From contig NZ_JAFFID010000002.1 in NCBI RefSeq assembly GCF_017355955.1, positions 930,001-994,000 on the forward strand: a stretch of 64,000 bases of DNA, in the 5' to 3' direction. The stretch comes from Sabulibacter ruber (GTDB lineage Bacteria; Bacteroidota; Bacteroidia; Cytophagales; Hymenobacteraceae). Of the stretch, positions 43,752 to 51,651 are shown piece by piece (within the stretch, counting starts at the first letter, position 1; each line of letters begins with the position of its first letter). Under the pieces are notes generated by a model. The model was not told where the DNA came from. It made no database searches and worked only from the letters and a program-made list of their open reading frames with translations. A program made the position numbers and the translations under genes.

Positions 43752-44654
43752 ATGCTTAAGATTGCCTGGTCACCAGAGTACGCTCACCCTTTGCCCGAGA
43801 ACCATCGGTTTCCCATGCTCAAGTACGAGTTGCTGCCCGAACAATTGTTGTACGAAGGAACGGTAAGCCAGGAGAATTTTTTCAAGCCCACGGCTCTACC
43901 GGAAAACCAAATTGTGCGGGTGCACGAGAAAGACTACTGGCGGAGATTAAGCCACCTGGAACTGACTGCCTCTGAGATCAGAAAGACCGGGTTTCCGCTG
44001 TCTAAAGAATTGGTGGAAAGGGAAATCATTATTATGGGCGGCACGGTGCAGGCGGCAGAGTTTGCCCTGCAGTACGGCGTGGCCATGAACATTGCGGGCG
44101 GCACGCACCACGCCTTCACTGACCGGGGAGAGGGGTTTTGCCTGCTCAATGACAATGCCCTGGCGGCGCAGTACTTATTAGACGAAGGCAAGGCGCACCA
44201 GATCCTTATTGTGGATCTGGATGTACACCAGGGCAACGGTACCGCCCAGATCTTCGCGCATGAGCCCCGGGTGTTCACGTTTAGCATGCACGGCGGCAAC
44301 AACTACCCGCTGCACAAAGAGAAATCTGATCTAGATGTGCCTTTGCCCGATGGCATAGAAGACGCCGCCTATCTACAGCTGCTGCGCGAACACCTGCCCG
44401 CCCTCCTGGACCGTGTTGAGCCAGATTTCGTGTTTTTCCAGAGCGGGGTAGACGTGCTTTCCTCAGACAAACTGGGCAAACTGGCGCTTACCCACGCCGG
44501 CTGCAAAGAACGCGATCGCCTGGTGCTGGAGCTGTGCCATCAGCATAACGTGCCCGTCTGCGCCAGCATGGGCGGCGGCTATTCCACCCGCATCGCAGAC
44601 ATAGTAGAGGCGCACGCCAATACCTTCCGGCTCGCGCAGCAGATCTTCTTTTAA
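43752..44654 (+). CDS. Histone deacetylase superfamily (acetylpolyamine amidohydrolase-like) enzyme
   Basis: A 300-residue protein starting at ATG 43752 (MLKIAWSPEY); an upstream in-frame TTG has no support. Catalytic His pair 119-120 is in GGTHHAFTD, zinc ligands are Asp157 and His159 in VDLDVHQGNGT and Asp234 in FQSGVDVLSSD. These belong to the class I/II-type histone deacetylase fold. Bacterial members deacetylate polyamines or acetoin-related metabolites or proteins. The substrate is not evident. Confidence 0.93.
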   Translation: MLKIAWSPEYAHPLPENHRFPMLKYELLPEQLLYEGTVSQENFFKPTALPENQIVRVHEKDYWRRLSHLELTASEIRKTGFPLSKELVEREIIIMGGTVQAAEFALQYGVAMNIAGGTHHAFTDRGEGFCLLNDNALAAQYLLDEGKAHQILIVDLDVHQGNGTAQIFAHEPRVFTFSMHGGNNYPLHKEKSDLDVPLPDGIEDAAYLQLLREHLPALLDRVEPDFVFFQSGVDVLSSDKLGKLALTHAGCKERDRLVLELCHQHNVPVCASMGGGYSTRIADIVEAHANTFRLAQQIFF

Positions 44655-44721
44655 GTTGGTAGTGCGTATCAGGCATCACGACAAAAAAGTCTTGCTACCT
44701 GATCCGCACTACGCGCTACCA

Positions 44722-44940
44722 TCAAATGCGGGTTTTAAGCTTGGTGTCGGAGGTTCTGAGGTAAGGGAGGGAACGTTTCAGTACCAGGTAAATGGCTGGT
44801 ACCAGCAGAAGCACCATCAGTAAGTAGATCATCACCTTCATTGTCTCAAAAAACAGGCTGATGACCATGGCTGATAAAAGAACAGATGCCGCTAAAAGCA
44901 GCCAGAATTGAAGTGGTTGTTTTGAGGAACTTCGGCCCAT
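44722..44940 (-). CDS. Small two-helix membrane protein
   Basis: A 72-residue frame with two hydrophobic helices (LQFWLLLAASVLLSAMVI and MIYLLMVLLLVPAIYLVLK) separated by a short polar loop, and a basic C-terminus. The composition looks like a real small membrane protein. No known family is recognised. It is convergent with the deacetylase-like gene. Confidence 0.5.
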   Translation of the reverse strand: MGRSSSKQPLQFWLLLAASVLLSAMVISLFFETMKVMIYLLMVLLLVPAIYLVLKRSLPYLRTSDTKLKTRI

Positions 44941-45083
44941 GGGTAAAGATTTGGTGAAACAATAAGCGCCAACAATACCAGCTCATCCAGAATCTGCGCT
45001 TTCCCAGAAGAAGAGCTGCCGGTTTTATACTAAGTATTTACCGCAGAACTTATTCTGTTATAGTAAGTTATGGAATATTTTTG

Positions 45084-45119
45084 ATTTTGGTGCTATTTTT
45101 CTGAAATGGGGCCAAAAAC
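45084..45119. repeat. 36-bp dispersed palindrome, copy 15, encoding the end of the methyltransferase
   Basis: Left end ATTTTGGTGCTA and right end GGGGCCAAAAAC with TTTCTGAAA in the centre. On the minus strand it encodes VFGPISEK and the stop codon of the gene at 45093. Confidence 0.6.
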
Positions 45120-45818
45120 AATCTGCCACCTGAATGCCCATTTCCATTTGATCTGATACGTGGAAATGCCGGCTTTGGCCAGAATGCGCTGCCAGTCTGA
45201 GCGGGTGAACGAGCGCAGCACCGAGAGAGGGGCATCGTTCTTCACCAGGTAAGAACGGGAAAACACCTGAGTGAACCCTTTGATGGAATAATACGCCAGC
45301 GGATGCCGGTGGATGTCATTGATAAGCACGGCCAGGCGCACCTGCTGCCTGAGCTGCGCGAGTAAACTGGCCAACGCCCGGTCTGTGAAATGGTGCAGAA
45401 ACAGGCTGCAGATCACAATGTCAAACTTCTCCCGGGCAAACTCCTCTGAGAACACATCATACTGCCGGTAGGAGATCTCAGGGTAGTCCTGGCTGAGCGA
45501 GGTGCTGTACTGGAGCATAAACGCGTTGGCGTCTACCCCCACCAGTTCCACGGAGAGTTGGTTTTGCCGGGCCCAGCGGGCCACCATGCGCAGGGTGTCT
45601 CCGCCGCCGCTGCCCAGATCGGCTATTTTGAGCTTCTTTTCTGAAAAAGGGCCAGAAAACGGATGCCGGATGATTTGCTGTAAGCCGTTGCGCACCACAT
45701 CGTGACCGCCCAGCCACACGTTGATAAACTCCAGTTCCTCCAGGTTGCGGCGCAGGTCCTCGCTGGCCAGCGTGAGGTCATCCATCAGCTCCAGTTCCGT
45801 AGACCGCTGCTTAAACAT
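45093..45818 (-). CDS. SAM-dependent methyltransferase of the type III PKS cluster
   Basis: A 241-residue protein starting MFKQRSTELE; the ATG overlaps the stop region of the polyketide synthase gene by eight bases, implying coupling. A longer frame starting at 45932 lies inside the synthase gene. The SAM-binding motif I is ADLGSGGG at about residues 66-73, with motif I-post VGVDANAFM. A class I methyltransferase fold is clear. It most likely methylates the polyketide product. Residues 54-65 (SGPFSEKKLKI region) and the C-terminal FGPISEK are encoded by copies of the dispersed palindrome. Confidence 0.88.
   Translation of the reverse strand: MFKQRSTELELMDDLTLASEDLRRNLEELEFINVWLGGHDVVRNGLQQIIRHPFSGPFSEKKLKIADLGSGGGDTLRMVARWARQNQLSVELVGVDANAFMLQYSTSLSQDYPEISYRQYDVFSEEFAREKFDIVICSLFLHHFTDRALASLLAQLRQQVRLAVLINDIHRHPLAYYSIKGFTQVFSRSYLVKNDAPLSVLRSFTRSDWQRILAKAGISTYQIKWKWAFRWQIVFGPISEK
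45625..45660. repeat. 36-bp dispersed palindrome, copy 16, inside the methyltransferase gene
   Basis: ATTTTGAGCTTC to GGGCCAGAAAAC with a TTTTCTGAAAA centre. On the minus strand it encodes FSGPFSEKKLKI in the frame of the enzyme, directly before its SAM motif. Confidence 0.6.
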
Positions 45819-46920
45819 AGTGCACTGAAAGAAGCATGGATTCCAGCGTGAGGCCCGGGCCGAAGGCAAAGCTAAGGATAGGCGCCTCGTGGCGGTCTGG
45901 CTGCAGTTCTTCCCACAGGGCCCGCAGCACAAACAAGACCGTGGCCGACGACATGTTCCCGAACTGCCGCAGCACCTGGTAGGCGTGTTTGTTGTGTTTG
46001 GCCGAAAGCCCCAGCGCCTGTTCTATCACCTCCAGGATCTTGCGACCGCCCGGGTGGATGGCAAACAGATCCACATCTTCCAGCTTTAAATTCAGTTTCT
46101 GCAGCAAAGATTGGGTGAGTTGCACAATGCCCTGTTTGATCAAGGCCGGCACGTAAGAAGAAAGCGTCATCTCAAACCCGAAGTCATGGATGTGCCACGC
46201 CATTTCCTTTTGCCCCGACGGAGCCAGATCGCAGTGGAAGGCATCTACCCGCAAAGACAAAGGCGAGAGTGGCTGAGGGCTCACCAAGACGGCAGCGGCG
46301 CCATCGGCGAAGAGCGCGTTGGAGACCAGGTGATCGCTTTCGGTTTGTTTCTGGAAATGGAGGGTGCAAAGCTCGGTGCAGACAATGAGCACGCGGGCAT
46401 CGGCATGGGCCCTGCAAATGGTATCGGCTAGCTTTAAGGCGTTGAACGCAGCGTAGCAGCCCATAAAATACACGCACGTACGCTGTACCTGCGGAGGCAG
46501 GCCTAATGCCTCTACCAGTTCAATGTCCAACCCCGGGGCGTACATGCCGGTGCAACTGACCGTGATCAGGTGCGTGATCTGGCTTACCTTGAGGTCTGGC
46601 ACCTGGGACAGGCACTCCTGCGCCGCTGTCACAGAGAGGGGCAACGCGGCTTTGCGGTACTCGCGCATGCGGTCGCCCACCGTAGGGAAAGGCTCCAGCC
46701 CGGGCGTGTTGGGGTAAAACTCAAAATCGCCGTTCTGCCGGCCATAGTCTGGCAAGGCGGTGTGGCGTTGGTCAATGCCCGAGACGCGGTACAAGGCCTT
46801 TAGCTTGCGGGTGTCTTGCTCGTCTAACTGAAGCGCCTCGGCCATAAAATCAGCAATCTGCTGCTGAGGAAAAGCATGCGGGGGATTAGCCGTGCCGATG
46901 GCGCAGAGGTAACTCTTCAT
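45811..46920 (-). CDS. Type III polyketide synthase (chalcone/stilbene synthase family)
   Basis: A 369-residue ketosynthase. The catalytic triad is Cys155 (YFMGCYAAFNAL), His289 (FAIHPGGRKILE) and Asn322 (GNMSSATVLFVL). The THLITVSCTGMYAPG segment and a C-terminal SFAFGPGLTLE are typical. Type III PKS enzymes extend a starter CoA with malonyl units to make pyrones, resorcinols or phloroglucinols. The next gene is a methyltransferase and, further down on the minus strand, an FAD oxidoreductase lies upstream. The product type cannot be read directly. Confidence 0.95.
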   Translation of the reverse strand: MKSYLCAIGTANPPHAFPQQQIADFMAEALQLDEQDTRKLKALYRVSGIDQRHTALPDYGRQNGDFEFYPNTPGLEPFPTVGDRMREYRKAALPLSVTAAQECLSQVPDLKVSQITHLITVSCTGMYAPGLDIELVEALGLPPQVQRTCVYFMGCYAAFNALKLADTICRAHADARVLIVCTELCTLHFQKQTESDHLVSNALFADGAAAVLVSPQPLSPLSLRVDAFHCDLAPSGQKEMAWHIHDFGFEMTLSSYVPALIKQGIVQLTQSLLQKLNLKLEDVDLFAIHPGGRKILEVIEQALGLSAKHNKHAYQVLRQFGNMSSATVLFVLRALWEELQPDRHEAPILSFAFGPGLTLESMLLSVHYV

Positions 46921-47154
46921 ATCTTAAGTATAAGCAAAAAAGCGGCAAGATGTTTAAAAGCAGTAGGTGTTTTGCCCTGGCAACCTGAAGAAAGGAATAG
47001 CATCCGCCGTTGTTCCCATACTCTCTGGAGCCGGTCTAGGTTTTAGGAGCTTGCTATGCCAGAAGAAACCTGGCGCTGCTCTGCGGCTCAAAGACGATGC
47101 TCAGAAAGGGTGTTTTGCCCTTGTTTTACAGAAACGGGCATGAAAACGGAATAA
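46921..47154. other. Gap between oxidoreductase and polyketide synthase genes
   Basis: About 234 bases containing one palindrome copy at 47112-47147; no gene seen. The gap weakens the case that the oxidoreductase and synthase share a transcript. Confidence 0.5.
47112..47147. repeat. 36-bp dispersed palindrome, copy 17
   Basis: GTTTTGCCCTTG to CGGGCATGAAAAC with TTTTACAGAAA in the centre, starting eight bases past the stop of the oxidoreductase gene. Confidence 0.6.
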
Positions 47155-48273
47155 TCAGAAAGGCTTGCCATGGGTGCGTTTCATGATGGCTTTTAGCGCA
47201 AAAGGAAGTTGCCTGAGAGTGGTCACCGCTATTTCAGACAGCACCGGATGCCCGAACAGGCGTTGCACCAACCGGCCGGTCTGTAGCCTGGCCCCAAATT
47301 GCTGGTTCCATAATCTTGTGTAATTTGCTTCCAGTTGTGGCCGGGTCTGCTGGCCGTTCAGGAAAAGCAGAACCTGGGCAGACAGAATCTTGGCCGAATG
47401 GATAGCCATGGCCATGCCGTTGCCGCACAAGGGCGTAATAAGGCCTGCCGCATCGCCGCTCATGAGCACATGGTCTTCTATGCAGGCTTTGGGGGCAAAC
47501 GAGATTTCATTGATGACTTCTGGCTGGGCATACAAAGACTCACTGTTCCGGAAGAGGTCCAGTAAGTGCGGGTTCTTGCTTAGCTCACGTGCTTCCAGTT
47601 CCTGAATGGTGCCGTGTTTCTTGAGGTTCTGGCGCGTGGTGAGATAGCAAAAGCAGTATCGGTCCTCTTCAATGGCCGAAACCCCGGCGTACCCGTCTGA
47701 GAAGTTGTGGAGGGCAATGACATGCTTGGGCAGTTGGGTGCGCAGGTGGTATTTAACTGCCAGATACGGAGATCGTTCCTCAAAAAACGAGCGGTTGAAC
47801 TTTCTGTCCAGGGTGCTGCGTTTGCCGTATGCACCAATCACCACAGGAGCCTGCAACGTTTCTCCGGTGGAGAGGCTAACGGTGAACAGCTGACCGTCAA
47901 AAGAGACATCTGTGGCGCTCACCTGCTGCCTGAACACTGCCCCCTGGCGCTGCGCCTGCTCAAAGAGGAAATAATCTAACCGGTACCGGCTTACACCAAA
48001 CCCGCCCAGGTCCAGCGGAGTCTGCAGCAGGCGGCCTGCCGGGGAGGAAAGCTGAAAATGGGTTAAGTGGGCCGGTTGAAGAGCATCTGCTTCAATTCCA
48101 AGGGTTTGCAGGTAGGGGATGACCTCGTTGGAGATGTATTCACCACAGACTTTGTGAAAAGGGTACTTCTTTTTCTCAATAACGGTTACCTCTGCGCCTT
48201 GGCCTGATAGTTGCAAAGCATTGATTAAACCAGCTAAACCTCCACCAATAATTATGACTTTGCGGGTGTTCAT
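47155..48273 (-). CDS. FAD-dependent oxidoreductase / geranylgeranyl reductase-like
   Basis: A 372-residue flavoprotein. The N-terminal dinucleotide-binding motif VIIIGGGLAGLINALQLSG and the VIEKKKYPFHKVCGEYI region are followed by a second FAD signature (GDAAGLITPLCGNGMAMAIHS) around residue 275. It belongs to the FAD-dependent monooxygenase / geranylgeranyl reductase group. Located beside the type III synthase and methyltransferase, it probably oxidises or hydroxylates the polyketide product. Start at ATG 48273. Confidence 0.92.
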   Translation of the reverse strand: MNTRKVIIIGGGLAGLINALQLSGQGAEVTVIEKKKYPFHKVCGEYISNEVIPYLQTLGIEADALQPAHLTHFQLSSPAGRLLQTPLDLGGFGVSRYRLDYFLFEQAQRQGAVFRQQVSATDVSFDGQLFTVSLSTGETLQAPVVIGAYGKRSTLDRKFNRSFFEERSPYLAVKYHLRTQLPKHVIALHNFSDGYAGVSAIEEDRYCFCYLTTRQNLKKHGTIQELEARELSKNPHLLDLFRNSESLYAQPEVINEISFAPKACIEDHVLMSGDAAGLITPLCGNGMAMAIHSAKILSAQVLLFLNGQQTRPQLEANYTRLWNQQFGARLQTGRLVQRLFGHPVLSEIAVTTLRQLPFALKAIMKRTHGKPF

Positions 48274-48425
48274 AAAGGAATAATGGTTTAATGCAATAAC
48301 TGACGAATTATAACAGGAAATTGGCTTGTTTGTTTCTCTTAAAATGCAAAACCCAGTGCCGCGTTGCTCGTAAAGTCAAGTATGGGAACTGTAAAGTTCT
48401 GGTATTCAACATTAAGGAAAAACAC

Positions 48426-48794
48426 ATGAAACACCTTATACTCTTACTTCTTATTTGTTTCAGCTTCTTAGAATTGCCGGCCCAGGTGAAGCCTCGGGCG
48501 TTGCCCACCGAACAGAGCCAAGAAGCTAAAGCAGCAAATGAGGAACAGTCAATGTCTGTGTTCCCCAATCCGTCTAGTGGCGTGATTACCATTTCATTAG
48601 ATGGCTTTGAAGGAAAAAAGACCGATTTAAAGATTCTGAACGTGATAGGCAATGTGGTGTACCGGGAAGTGATCCAAGACCCGGAAGCCCGATACGCCAA
48701 AACCTTAGACTTAAACAAATTAGCCAAAGGTTTGTATTACGTAAAACTGGAAACCCCCACGTATAGCGAAATCAGGAAAGTGATTCTTCGTTAG
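48426..48794 (+). CDS. Small secreted protein consisting mainly of a T9SS type A sorting domain
   Basis: A 122-residue protein starting MKHLILLLLICF; a longer frame from 48321 is not supported. After a signal peptide (cut near LPAQV) there are only about 30 linker residues before a T9SS sorting domain, with FPNPSSGVITISLDGF, then KTDLKILNVIGNVVYRE and YYVKLETPTYSEIRKVILR. With no cargo domain, it is unusual: the sorting domain seems to be almost the entire mature protein. It is followed by a good terminator. Confidence 0.85.
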   Translation: MKHLILLLLICFSFLELPAQVKPRALPTEQSQEAKAANEEQSMSVFPNPSSGVITISLDGFEGKKTDLKILNVIGNVVYREVIQDPEARYAKTLDLNKLAKGLYYVKLETPTYSEIRKVILR

Positions 48795-49370
48795 CTCTAA
48801 GCATCTCATATAACAGAAGGCAAAGCGTAAAGCTTTGCCTTTTTTATTTACGGCTGTTGAGCAAATTCATGGTCTGGCTTCCATTTCAATGCTTACTATC
48901 TTTTAGAAACCAGAAATGCTGGGCATTGCTGTTCTGTCTTTGCAGGTAAATTGAAGGAAGGAGTCAATGCTTTTAGCCCAGGTACTTTTTGTAATTAAAT
49001 TAAAAAGTTAAATCCTCTCTATTGAACATTGAAGTGTCTATGAGGTTCTGCGGGAGGTCAATTATCGGCATTTTTGATACTAGAGATTTTTCTGCCCCAA
49101 AAAGCAAATCTTAGTATTTATCAAATAAGGCTCATTGGGGCGATTGAAGTTTTACGGATTAGATTATAGGGAATACTACGGTATATAATTGCAGATAAAT
49201 CAACTATGTGCGTTAGGTTAAAATAAGACTAATTTCTGTAATTCAGGTTAAAAACAGAAGAGGGTGTGAACTGCTATGTTAAGCAAAACACATAGAGATA
49301 GCTGGGCAAACTTTTCAAAAGCTGCCAATTAATCCTTTAGAGATGAACAGGTGGGGGAAAGGGAAGGTAG
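48795..49370. other. Gene-free AT-rich region
   Basis: About 575 bases with only the terminator at 48817. No coding frame is convincing. The tRNA-Arg lies just after it. Confidence 0.6.
48817..48846 (+). terminator. Terminator of the small T9SS-domain gene
   Basis: Arms AAGGCAAAGC and GCTTTGCCTT around GTAAA form a 10-bp stem followed by TTTTTATTT. It lies 23 bases past the stop codon. Confidence 0.85.
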
Positions 49371-49442
49371 TGGCCTCGCCGGGAATCGAACCCAGATCAA
49401 ACGTTTAGGAAACGTCTATTCTATCCGTTGAACTACGAGGCC
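49371..49442 (-). tRNA. tRNA-Arg (anticodon CCT)
   Basis: A 72-base cloverleaf. The acceptor stem GGCCTCG pairs perfectly with CGAGGCC, followed by discriminator A. The T-arm GGGTTCGATTCCC and anticodon stem GACGT with loop TTCCTAA give anticodon CCT, decoding AGG. CCA is not encoded. Confidence 0.95.
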
Positions 49443-49796
49443 TCCTTTAAAGGTGGCTACCTCCAGGTGGTTGCAAAAGTAAATGAATTTTGATTGTGAA
49501 GAAATACGGCGGCATCAAATCTGACTGAATTTTATTGCACCGGTTAAAGTCCAGGGAGCCTTGTGCGTAAGACACAATTTCTGCACAGGATTTTAAAGAA
49601 AGGTAAATTGGTTCTTTTTAGCTAATAGCGCCTTAATAAAAAGGATGTATAAAACGCTTAATTTGAGAAAAATGGAAACAAATTCATTTTCAATACTCGT
49701 AGTGTAAATAAACCAGAATAAATTGTGGGGGTTGGCTGAATATTAAGGGTAATTAATATATTTGCGCAGACTTTATTTCCTAACAACACATTCATC
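49443..49796. other. Gene-free region before small conserved-type protein
   Basis: About 350 AT-rich bases that contain the promoter elements for the following gene near 49732-49764. No other feature seen. Confidence 0.55.
49732..49764 (+). promoter_or_regulatory. Promoter of the small AT-hook-like gene
   Basis: A TTG at 49732-49734 and TATATTTG at 49757-49764 are 22 bases apart, close to the Bacteroidota pattern. The ATG is 33 bases further. Confidence 0.5.
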
Positions 49797-49997
49797 ATGA
49801 AAGAGCAACTAAAAAGTAAACTTGACAAGATGCAAATGGAGGTAATCCGTGAGTGTCAAAATGTGGAAGATGTTCAATTGATGTTGGGTATTTTCAGCCA
49901 AATGAACGAGGCTTTAAACCAGATCCCAGATTCAATGAACAAACCAGCAGGTGCCAAAAGAGGCCGTAAGCCTAAAAACGCAGAGGCTAATTCCTAA
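49797..49997 (+). CDS. Small protein with AT-hook-like tail
   Basis: A 66-residue protein. Residues 1-45 are mostly helical and heptad-like (SKLDKMQMEVIRECQNVEDV). The basic tail AKRGRKPKN at about residues 53-61 contains the RGRKP core of an AT-hook, a minor-groove DNA-binding motif. A nucleoid-associated or regulatory role is possible but not shown. A good promoter precedes it and a 19-bp hairpin follows, so expression as a discrete gene is likely. Confidence 0.7.
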   Translation: MKEQLKSKLDKMQMEVIRECQNVEDVQLMLGIFSQMNEALNQIPDSMNKPAGAKRGRKPKNAEANS

Positions 49998-50426
49998 GTT
50001 GATCCGTCGTTTTTTTGAAAGGGGTGAGAAACCAAATCATTGGTTTCTCACCCCTTTCTGTTTGCCGGCTTCTTCCGCAAAAACTCTTTAAAAAGAAGAA
50101 ATCTAAACTAACAATAGTAACTCTATTAAGGCAGGGCTTTGCATCGCTTATTACATTTGCTCTGCACTCCCTTTCCCTAAAGGAAACCCGCGACCTTTCT
50201 TTTTGAGCCTTTCTGTTCCGTTTTAAGTAATCTTTTCAACATCCACAGGAATATTAGAGCAGTTGGCAAGGCCCTATTGTCAGCTTCAGGAAAATTTTCG
50301 AAACAAGTGCCCGCTTAAGGCAAATGAATAGCCATTATTCACGTATATGTGGCGTTGGAAGGTAACCCAAATGGGTACTCCCATTGAAGAGCATAGCTGA
50401 AAGGCTTCTGATTTTGATTGTATTCC
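49998..50426. other. Intergenic region before the cyclase-fold gene
   Basis: About 430 bases containing the hairpin at 50017 and the presumed promoter of the next gene. A 63-codon frame at 50015 has no coding character. Confidence 0.5.
50017..50058 (+). terminator. Terminator of the small AT-hook-like gene
   Basis: Arms 50017-50035 and 50040-50058 pair perfectly over 19 bp around ATCA (GAAAGGGGTGAGAAACCAA). It lies 19 bases past the stop. Confidence 0.8.
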
Positions 50427-51569
50427 ATGGAGTCAACAGTGACCAATATTTCTCTAGCACCCCATGAGGCGGATGACACGCAGCCTGCGCTGCTGTTCAT
50501 CCCTGATATTAGTGGCTTTACGCGTTTCATGCATGAAAACGGCGTACGGTACAGCCGTAACCTCATTGCAGACCTGCTGGAGATAATCATTGAGGCCAAT
50601 ATCCTGAACATGGAGGTGTGTGAGATCCAGGGCGATGCTATTCTGTTCTACAAACTGGGAGATCCGCCGGCCATTGACCAGCTGGTAAGCCAGTGCAAAC
50701 AGATTTTCCTGGATTTCCAGAATTACCTGCGCATCATGGAGCGGGATGAGCTAATGCCCGGTCCCAAACTCTCAGATAACAAGCTCACCCTCAAAATTGT
50801 TGTGCATTACGGGCGCATTTCTGTGACCCAGATAAGAGACCATATCAAACTCATGGGCACCGATGTGATCCTGGCCCACCGGCTGCTCAAAAACAGCATA
50901 GAAGGCTCAGAATACGTGCTCCTGACCGAAGGCTATCTCAACACCCAGGATCCGGAGGCGGTAACCCAGAACTTTGAGTGGACCCAGCTGAAAGAGGGAA
51001 TGAATGCCTATGACCACGTGGGAGAAATCCGCTATAAGTATGCTTTCCTCACGCCCCTGCGGCTGTTGGTAACCGATCCTGAGGTAGAGCACTCGCATAA
51101 GCAGTACCCCAATACCTTTCCCCTGAAAGACCGTATCAAGGCGCCGGTGGAGTTGGTGCTGCGCGTCATCCAGAACTACCGGCTTAAGCCCAAATGGATG
51201 CACCGCGTGAAGAGCGCCCAGATTGACACCAAAAAGATAAACCGCATTGGGACCAACTATCTCTGCGAGATGGAGAAGGGCGGTTCCATTGAGATGCAGA
51301 CGCTGCAAAGCAGGGTAACCCCAGAGAAAATAGAGGTAATTGAGAAAATGGCGAACTTTAAGATGTTCCCTAATTCGCTTATTTTCTACTATTTGTACGA
51401 AGACAATGAGGAAACCAACGTTACCCTAGAGTTCCACTACAGCCGCGTATCAGTAGGCGATTATTTCTACGACTACTTCGGCCGCAAGCAGATCAAAGGC
51501 TTTATGAAAGCCTCTCTGAACCAGTTGAAAGCCCTGTGTGAGCAGATCCACCAGAACAGGAAGAAGTAA
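50427..51569 (+). CDS. DUF2652 protein with class III nucleotide-cyclase-like domain
   Basis: A 380-residue protein starting MESTVTNISL at 50427; an in-frame TTG at 50418 is less likely. Residues 20-170 look like a class III nucleotidyl cyclase: Asp27 in FIPDISGFTRF and Asp70 in EIQGDAILF match the two metal-binding aspartates, 43 residues apart, and VHYGRISV and GTDVILAHRLL match later motifs. The usual transition-state Asn is replaced by Ile148 while Arg152 is kept. Residues 225-370 look like a SRPBCC/START-like ligand-binding domain. The protein may bind or make a cyclic nucleotide, or be a degenerate sensor. It is convergent with the HD-PycTM gene, with a 28-bp hairpin between them. Confidence 0.8.
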   Translation: MESTVTNISLAPHEADDTQPALLFIPDISGFTRFMHENGVRYSRNLIADLLEIIIEANILNMEVCEIQGDAILFYKLGDPPAIDQLVSQCKQIFLDFQNYLRIMERDELMPGPKLSDNKLTLKIVVHYGRISVTQIRDHIKLMGTDVILAHRLLKNSIEGSEYVLLTEGYLNTQDPEAVTQNFEWTQLKEGMNAYDHVGEIRYKYAFLTPLRLLVTDPEVEHSHKQYPNTFPLKDRIKAPVELVLRVIQNYRLKPKWMHRVKSAQIDTKKINRIGTNYLCEMEKGGSIEMQTLQSRVTPEKIEVIEKMANFKMFPNSLIFYYLYEDNEETNVTLEFHYSRVSVGDYFYDYFGRKQIKGFMKASLNQLKALCEQIHQNRKK

Positions 51570-51581
51570 CTGCTTTCAAAC

Positions 51582-51642
51582 ACTCCCTAAAACAGAAAGG
51601 GCTGCCATTTTAGGAATGGCAGCCCTTTCTGTTTTAGGGAGT
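51582..51642. terminator. 28-bp perfect hairpin shared by convergent genes
   Basis: Arms 51582-51609 and 51615-51642 are perfect inverted repeats with a five-base loop. It lies 13 bases past one stop and 10 past the other, so it should end both transcripts. Confidence 0.85.
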
Positions 51643-51651
51643 AAACGGATT

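Noticed and set aside
44656..44721. Hairpin between the deacetylase-like gene and the small membrane protein gene
   Set aside because: The arms GGTAGTGCG and CGCACTAC pair only partly, with insertions, so it was not listed as a terminator.
45818..45932. A longer N-terminus for the methyltransferase
   Set aside because: The extension lies inside the polyketide synthase gene; the coupled ATG at 45818 gives a normal family start.
46966..47000. Further palindrome copy near 46969 beginning GTTTTGCCC
   Set aside because: The right half lacks the AAAC end and pairing arms; it may be a decayed copy but is too weak to report.
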